40,579 nucleotides of DNA, from the NCBI GenBank assembly GCA_023228465.1, contig JALOBC010000026.1, forward strand, positions 1 to 40,579. Reading direction: 5' to 3'. The notes beneath the pieces are model-generated. The model made no database searches, was not told the DNA's origin, and worked only from the letters and a program-made list of their open reading frames with translations. The stretch is from Dokdonella sp. (GTDB lineage: Bacteria > Pseudomonadota > Gammaproteobacteria > Xanthomonadales > Rhodanobacteraceae). The translations under genes were made by a program, and so were the position numbers. Shown one piece after another: positions 35,984 through 40,579 of this stretch (the first letter of the stretch is position 1; each line of letters begins with the position of its first letter).

Positions 35984-38461
35984 ATGAAGCCTTGTGAGAC
36001 TGCTGACTGCAACCCCCGCATGCGCGGCACCGCCGCAGCCAGGCGCGGTGGCAACCGCCGTCGGCTCGCCGTGGCGCTGGCCGCCCTCCTCGCCGCCGGC
36101 AATGCCTTCGGCTTCGATGCCTTCACCATCTCCGACATCCGCGTCGAGGGGCTCACGCGCATCGCCCCGGGCACGGTGTTCACCTACCTGCCGGTGGAGA
36201 AGGGCGACACGCTGACCCGCGACCGCGCCGACCAGGCCATCCGCGCGCTCTACAAGACCGGCTTCTTCAGCGACGTCGAGCTCGCCCGCCAGGGCGACAT
36301 CCTGGTGGTGACGGTCAAGGAACGCCCGCAGATCAGCAAGATCGCGATCCGCGGCAACAAGGACATCAAGACCGACGACCTGCTGCGTGCGCTCAAGGGG
36401 ATCGGCCTGACCGAGGGCGAACCGTTCGACGCGCTCAAGCTGTCTGAAGTGCAGGGCGAGCTCGTGCACCAGTACTACAACCGCGGCAAGTACAACGTCT
36501 CGGTGAAGACCGCCAGCGTCAACCTCGACCGCAACCGCGTCGAGGTCGCCATCACCATCGCCGAGGGCAAGGCGGCGAAGATCAAGCACATCAACATCGT
36601 CGGCAACACCACCTATACCGACGCGCAGATCCAGAACGAATTCCAGTCCGACACCAGCAACTGGACCTCCTGGTACAGCAAGGACGACCAGTACTCGCGC
36701 GAGAAGCTCTCGGGTGACCTGGAGAAGCTGCAGTCCTTCTACATGGACCGCGGCTATGCCGACTTCAAGGTGGAATCGACCCAGGTTTCGATCAGCCCCG
36801 ACAAGCGCAAGATGTACGTCGTGGCGAACATCGCCGAAGGCGACGTCTATACCGTTACCGACGTCAAGCTGACCGGCAGCCTGGTGCTGGACGAGGCGGA
36901 CCTGCGCAAGCTGGTGCAGGTCAAACCCGGCGAGGCGTTCTCGCGCAAGAAGATCGAGCAGTCGGTCGATGCCATCACCGCCGCACTCGCCAACATCGGC
37001 TATGCCTTCGCCGAAGTGCAGCCGATCCCGTCCATCGACAAGGACAAGCGCGAGGTCGGCATCAACCTGTTCGTGGTGCCGGGCCAGCGCATCTACGTCG
37101 ACCAGATCCAGTTCAAGGGCAACCAGAGCACCGCCGACGACGTGCTGCGGCGCGAGATGCGCCAGCTGGAGGGTTCCTGGTATTCGCAGGCAGCCATCGA
37201 CCGTTCCAAGGTCCGCCTGCAGCGCCTGGGCTACTTCAAGAGCGTTTCCATCGACACGCCCAAGGTGCCCGGCACCGAAGACCAGGTGAACGTGGTGGTG
37301 ACGGTCGAGGAACAGAACTCCGGCCAGTTCAGCTTCGGCCTGGGCTACTCGCAGGTGCAGGGCCTCATCGGCAGCATCGGCCTGTCGCAGACCAACTTCC
37401 TCGGCACCGGCGACCGCCTGTCCATTTCGGCCACGCGCAGCCAGGTACTCGAGCAGTACCAGCTTTCCTACTTCGAACCCTACCTCACCGACGACGGCGT
37501 CGGCATCGGCTACGACTTCCTGCACACCGAGCTCGACACCGGCCAGCAGAACATCGCCAGCTACTACTCGAACACCGACGCCTTCAACATCTTCATGTCG
37601 CTGCCGCTCACCGAGACGGATACGCTGAACGCCCAGCTCGGCATCAACAAGACCAACATCCTGACCCTGCAGGGCATGACCCCGCAGTCGATCATCGACT
37701 ACATCGACAACCTGGGCAATCGGACCTTCCACACCTGGTCAACGCAGTTGTCATGGGCGCGCGACACCCGCAATCGCTACTGGAACCCGACCCGCGGCTC
37801 GCTGCAGGCGGTATCGCTGCTGGCCACCCTGCCCGGCTCCACGGTGGAGTACTACAAGCTCAACTACCGCTTCGCGCAGTACCTGCGCATGACCGACGCG
37901 CTGACCTTCTACGGTCACTTCAACGTCGGCTACGGTGATACCTGGAAGGCGCCCAAGAGCGTCATGTCGCCGGAAGATCCGCGCTACATGGCCGACATGT
38001 CCGGCCTGCCCTTCTACGAGAACTTCTACGCCGGCGGCGTTTCCGACGTGCGCGGCTTCCGTGACAACACGCTCGGCCCGTACACGGTGTATGACCCGAC
38101 GCTGTGCCCGCCCTCGAACAAGAATTGCCGCCTGCCGCTGGGCGGCTCGTTCAAGACCGTCGCCTCGGCGGAGGTCATCTTCCCCTCGCCGTTCTCCAAG
38201 GGCGACGACGAGAGCACGCGTTTCTCGCTGTTCCTCGACGTCGGCAACGTGTTCAAGAACAACCTCTGCAATGCCGCGCTGGTACCCGATTGCAATCGCT
38301 ATTCGAGCTGGAGCGCCGACGAGCTGCGTGCCTCGGTGGGCATTTCATTCCAATGGCGCGCACCGGTCGGGCCGATCGTGATCAATCTCGCCAAGCCACT
38401 ACGCAAGCAGCCGGGCGATGATACCGAGATGATCCAGTTCACCTTCGGCAACATGTTCTAG
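35984..38461 (+). CDS. bamA: Outer-membrane protein assembly factor BamA
   Basis: BamA is the central barrel of the BAM complex that folds proteins into the outer membrane. The start at 35984 has GGAAG five bases upstream and gives 825 residues. A long signal region (RRRLAVALAALLAAGNAFGF) is followed by five POTRA domains, then a 16-strand barrel with the L6 motif VRGF (GGVSDVRGFRDN). The final residue is Phe in QFTFGNMF. The N-terminal charged segment before the signal helix is longer than usual, so M at 36020 is an alternative start. skp follows. Confidence 0.97.
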   Translation: MKPCETADCNPRMRGTAAARRGGNRRRLAVALAALLAAGNAFGFDAFTISDIRVEGLTRIAPGTVFTYLPVEKGDTLTRDRADQAIRALYKTGFFSDVELARQGDILVVTVKERPQISKIAIRGNKDIKTDDLLRALKGIGLTEGEPFDALKLSEVQGELVHQYYNRGKYNVSVKTASVNLDRNRVEVAITIAEGKAAKIKHINIVGNTTYTDAQIQNEFQSDTSNWTSWYSKDDQYSREKLSGDLEKLQSFYMDRGYADFKVESTQVSISPDKRKMYVVANIAEGDVYTVTDVKLTGSLVLDEADLRKLVQVKPGEAFSRKKIEQSVDAITAALANIGYAFAEVQPIPSIDKDKREVGINLFVVPGQRIYVDQIQFKGNQSTADDVLRREMRQLEGSWYSQAAIDRSKVRLQRLGYFKSVSIDTPKVPGTEDQVNVVVTVEEQNSGQFSFGLGYSQVQGLIGSIGLSQTNFLGTGDRLSISATRSQVLEQYQLSYFEPYLTDDGVGIGYDFLHTELDTGQQNIASYYSNTDAFNIFMSLPLTETDTLNAQLGINKTNILTLQGMTPQSIIDYIDNLGNRTFHTWSTQLSWARDTRNRYWNPTRGSLQAVSLLATLPGSTVEYYKLNYRFAQYLRMTDALTFYGHFNVGYGDTWKAPKSVMSPEDPRYMADMSGLPFYENFYAGGVSDVRGFRDNTLGPYTVYDPTLCPPSNKNCRLPLGGSFKTVASAEVIFPSPFSKGDDESTRFSLFLDVGNVFKNNLCNAALVPDCNRYSSWSADELRASVGISFQWRAPVGPIVINLAKPLRKQPGDDTEMIQFTFGNMF

Positions 38462-38551
38462 GAGCCCGTCCGAACCATGCAATCGCAAGCGATACGCCAC
38501 CAGTTCGCCCCTCGCCCGCCAGCAGGCTGCTGACGGGCACCCGGCGGCACG

Positions 38552-39100
38552 GTGCGAGGAAGGCTCTTGGCGCAGCATGCACATCCGGCAGCAATCCTGG
38601 CCTCGCTGCTTGCCATCGCGCTGGCCCTGGGCGGGCCGCTCCGCGCTGCGCCACCGGAATCCGTGCGCATCGGCTACGTGGACATGAAGCGCCTGCTCGA
38701 CAATGCACCCCAGGTGGTGGCGAGCCGGCGCAAGCTGGAACGCGAATTCGCCGCGCGCGATACGGCGCTGCAGGACGAAGAGAAGCGCGCCGCGGCCCTG
38801 CGTCTGCGCCAGGCGGCCGCAACGGGCGCGGAGGCCGAAACGCTGCAGCGCGAACTGGATGCGCTGGAGCGCTCGATCCGCCGCAGCCGCGAGAACCTGC
38901 GCACCGAACTGAAGGCACGCAGCGACCAGGAGCTCGACCAGAGCTGGCGCCAGATCAACGATGCCGTGGTCGAATTCGCCCGCGAGCAGGGCTACGACCT
39001 CATCGTACCCAGCCCGGTCATCTTCGCCAGCCCCAGGGTCGATGTGACCGAGCGCATCCTCGAGCGCCTGCGGCGGACCGCGGGGAAGGCCCAGCCGTGA
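38552..39100 (+). CDS. skp: Periplasmic chaperone Skp/OmpH family
   Basis: Skp holds unfolded outer-membrane proteins on the way to BamA. The frame has no ATG at the right place. GTG at 38552 gives MRGRLLAQ and a signal peptide with basic residues; TTG at 38567 lies just after GAGGAAGG and has a better ribosome binding site. The GTG start is listed. The mature part begins near ESVRIGYVDMKRLLDNAP, the OmpH signature. A long charged coiled-coil stretch follows (about residues 60-130), forming the tentacle, then a YDLIVPSPVIFASPRVDVTERIL tail. It overlaps lpxD by four bases. Confidence 0.93.
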   Translation: MRGRLLAQHAHPAAILASLLAIALALGGPLRAAPPESVRIGYVDMKRLLDNAPQVVASRRKLEREFAARDTALQDEEKRAAALRLRQAAATGAEAETLQRELDALERSIRRSRENLRTELKARSDQELDQSWRQINDAVVEFAREQGYDLIVPSPVIFASPRVDVTERILERLRRTAGKAQP

Positions 39101-40134
39101 CCGCGCCCAGCTTCAGCCTGGCCGAGCTGGCCGCGCGCTTCGGCCTGGGCGTGCATGGCGATCCGGCCTGCACCGTCACCGGTGTCGCCACGCTCGCCGC
39201 CGCCGGCCCGGCTGAGCTGGGTTTTCTCGCCAACCCGCGCTACCGCGCCCAGCTCGCCGCCACGCGCGCCGGCGCGGTCGTGCTGCGCGCCGCCGATGCC
39301 GCCGACTGGTCCGGCAACGGCCTGCTGGCGGACGATCCCTATCTGGCCTTCGCGCGCATCGCCACACTGTTCGAACGCCTGCCGGCGACGCAGCCGGGCA
39401 TCCACCCGAGCGCCATCGTCGATGCGCGCGCGCAGGTGGCCGCGGGCGCCGCCATCGGACCGTTCTGCTGCATCGCCGAAGACGCCGTGATCGAAGCCGG
39501 CGTGGTGCTTGGCCCGCACTGCGTGATCGGCCCGCGCTGCCGCGTGGGCGCGCAGGCACGCCTGGTCGCCCGCGTGACCCTGGTGCAGGATGTGCGCCTC
39601 GGCAAGCGCGTGCTGGTGCATCCGGGCGCCGTGCTGGGTGCCGACGGCTTCGGGCTGGCCTTCGACCGCGGCGCAGGCGAGGGGCACTGGCAGAAGGTCC
39701 CGCAACTCGGCGGCGTCGAGATCGGCGACGATTGCGAGATCGGCGCCAACACCACCATCGACCGTGGCGCCCTCACGGACACCGTGCTCGAACATGACGT
39801 GCGGCTGGACAACCAGATCCAGATCGCCCACAACGTGCGCATCGGCGCGCACAGCGCACTGGCCGGCTGCGCGGCAGTCGCCGGCAGCGCCACCCTCGGC
39901 CGCTACTGCCTGATCGGCGGCGGCGCTGGCATACTCGGTCATTTGAGCCTCGCCGATCGCGTCACCGTCACCGCCATGAGCCTGGTCACCCATTCCCTGC
40001 GTGAAGCCGGCGAATATTCCTCGGGCACGCCGATCCAGCCCAACCGGCAATGGCGGCGCAACGCGGCCCGCTTCAGGCACCTGGACGAGATCGCGCGGCG
40101 CATCGGCGCCGCCCCCAAGGAACCCGAATCATGA
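39097..40134 (+). CDS. lpxD: UDP-3-O-acylglucosamine N-acyltransferase
   Basis: LpxD adds the second acyl chain in lipid A synthesis. The 345-residue protein starts with GTG in a GTGA overlap with skp. The N-terminal uridine-binding domain (MTAPSFSLAELAARFGL and GFLANPRY) is followed by a hexapeptide-repeat beta-helix. The catalytic His lies in the IQIAHNVRIG segment. The C-terminal helix ends in a four-base overlap with fabZ (ATGA). The order skp-lpxD-fabZ is conserved, with lpxA and lpxB expected next. Confidence 0.98.
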   Translation: MTAPSFSLAELAARFGLGVHGDPACTVTGVATLAAAGPAELGFLANPRYRAQLAATRAGAVVLRAADAADWSGNGLLADDPYLAFARIATLFERLPATQPGIHPSAIVDARAQVAAGAAIGPFCCIAEDAVIEAGVVLGPHCVIGPRCRVGAQARLVARVTLVQDVRLGKRVLVHPGAVLGADGFGLAFDRGAGEGHWQKVPQLGGVEIGDDCEIGANTTIDRGALTDTVLEHDVRLDNQIQIAHNVRIGAHSALAGCAAVAGSATLGRYCLIGGGAGILGHLSLADRVTVTAMSLVTHSLREAGEYSSGTPIQPNRQWRRNAARFRHLDEIARRIGAAPKEPES

Positions 40135-40579
40135 ACAAGCTCGCCCCCGCCTTCGAACTGCCGATGAACGTCGAGCAGATCGCCGCGATGCTGCCGCACC
40201 GCTATCCCTTCCTGCTGCTCGACCGCATCATCGCCTGCGAACCGGGCAAGCAGATCACGGCGATCAAGAACGTCACCGTCAACGAGCCCTTCTTCCAGGG
40301 CCATTTTCCCAGCCATCGGGTCATGCCTGGGGTCCTGCTCATCGAGTCGATGGCGCAGGCCGGCGGCGTGCTGACCATGCTTTCACGTTCCTTGGATGCG
40401 GCCGATTCGCTGGTGTTCTACCTGGTGCGCGTGGACAAGGCGCGCTTCAACCGACCGGTGGTACCCGGCGACCAGTTGCGCCTCGAGGTCGACTACAAGC
40501 GCTCGCTGCGCAACATGAGCCAGTTCCAGTGCCGGGCGCTGGTGGAAGACACCGTGGTCGCCGAGGCGGAGATCCTGTG
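40131..40579 (+). CDS. fabZ: 3-hydroxyacyl-ACP dehydratase FabZ (cut by window end)
   Basis: FabZ dehydrates 3-hydroxyacyl-ACP in fatty acid elongation and shares its substrate pool with lipid A synthesis. The visible 149 residues include LPHRYPFLLLDR (21-32) and the active-site residues H58 (GHFPSHRVMPG) and E72 (LIESMAQAGG) of the hotdog fold. The reading frame is open to the last base, so the stop codon lies outside. The start overlaps the lpxD stop. Confidence 0.97.
   Translation, partial: MNKLAPAFELPMNVEQIAAMLPHRYPFLLLDRIIACEPGKQITAIKNVTVNEPFFQGHFPSHRVMPGVLLIESMAQAGGVLTMLSRSLDAADSLVFYLVRVDKARFNRPVVPGDQLRLEVDYKRSLRNMSQFQCRALVEDTVVAEAEIL

Overview
The window is GC-rich and almost fully coding. 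Its gene orders are those of Gammaproteobacteria, most like Lysobacterales (Xanthomonadales): lolB-ispE-tRNA-Gln-prs-rplY-pth-ychF, hemA-prfA, glnD-dapD-dapE around a map/rpsB divergence, and rpsB-tsf-pyrH-frr-uppS-cdsA-dxr-rseP-bamA-skp-lpxD-fabZ. The order-level assignment is inferred from synteny and protein style; genus cannot be read from the sequence. No phage, plasmid, CRISPR or transposase gene was seen. The large majority of genes are core housekeeping genes.

Layout. Positions 1-600 hold a tRNA-Tyr locus on the minus strand: one intact gene, one broken copy, and 160-bp tandem repeats in the 3' flank that each carry a copy of the tRNA 3' end. From 634 to 8655 a leftward block encodes an acyl-CoA thioesterase, YchF, Pth, ribosomal protein L25, PRPP synthetase, tRNA-Gln, IspE, LolB and a large TPR lipoprotein; a two-copy hairpin repeat lies just upstream of tRNA-Gln. 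hemA and prfA (8908-11405) run rightward and are followed by a REP-like palindrome, a short decayed release-factor-like fragment and a periplasmic TonB-C protein. A complete leftward cydA-cydB-cydX-cydD-cydC set (19073 to 12543) makes and assembles cytochrome bd oxidase. Then come dapE, a ferritin-like/VIT iron transporter, an ArsC/Spx-like protein, dapD, glnD and map, all leftward. From 26780 to the end everything runs rightward: rpsB-tsf (translation), an inserted FMN reductase, pyrH-frr, and the envelope cluster uppS to fabZ (isoprenoid, phospholipid, outer-membrane protein and lipid A synthesis); fabZ is cut by the window edge.

Most unusual content. Two tRNA loci (Tyr and Gln) are flanked by arrays of perfect hairpins. 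Read on the tRNA strand, most hairpins expose GGA or a close variant in a small loop. Stems differ between copies but remain complementary, and several hairpins carry CAGGA(T/A/C)G, the repeat consensus of CsrB-type RNAs that sequester CsrA/RsmA. This suggests, without proving it, that tRNA leader and trailer processing could release CsrA-binding RNAs. The tRNA-Tyr part also resembles the E. coli tyrT repeats. Other oddities are a long repetitive tail on ribosomal protein S2, a CydX with an extra N-terminal membrane segment, a 37-bp tandem repeat after tsf, a shortened glycine loop in IspE, and a ferritin-like domain lacking its ExxH histidine.
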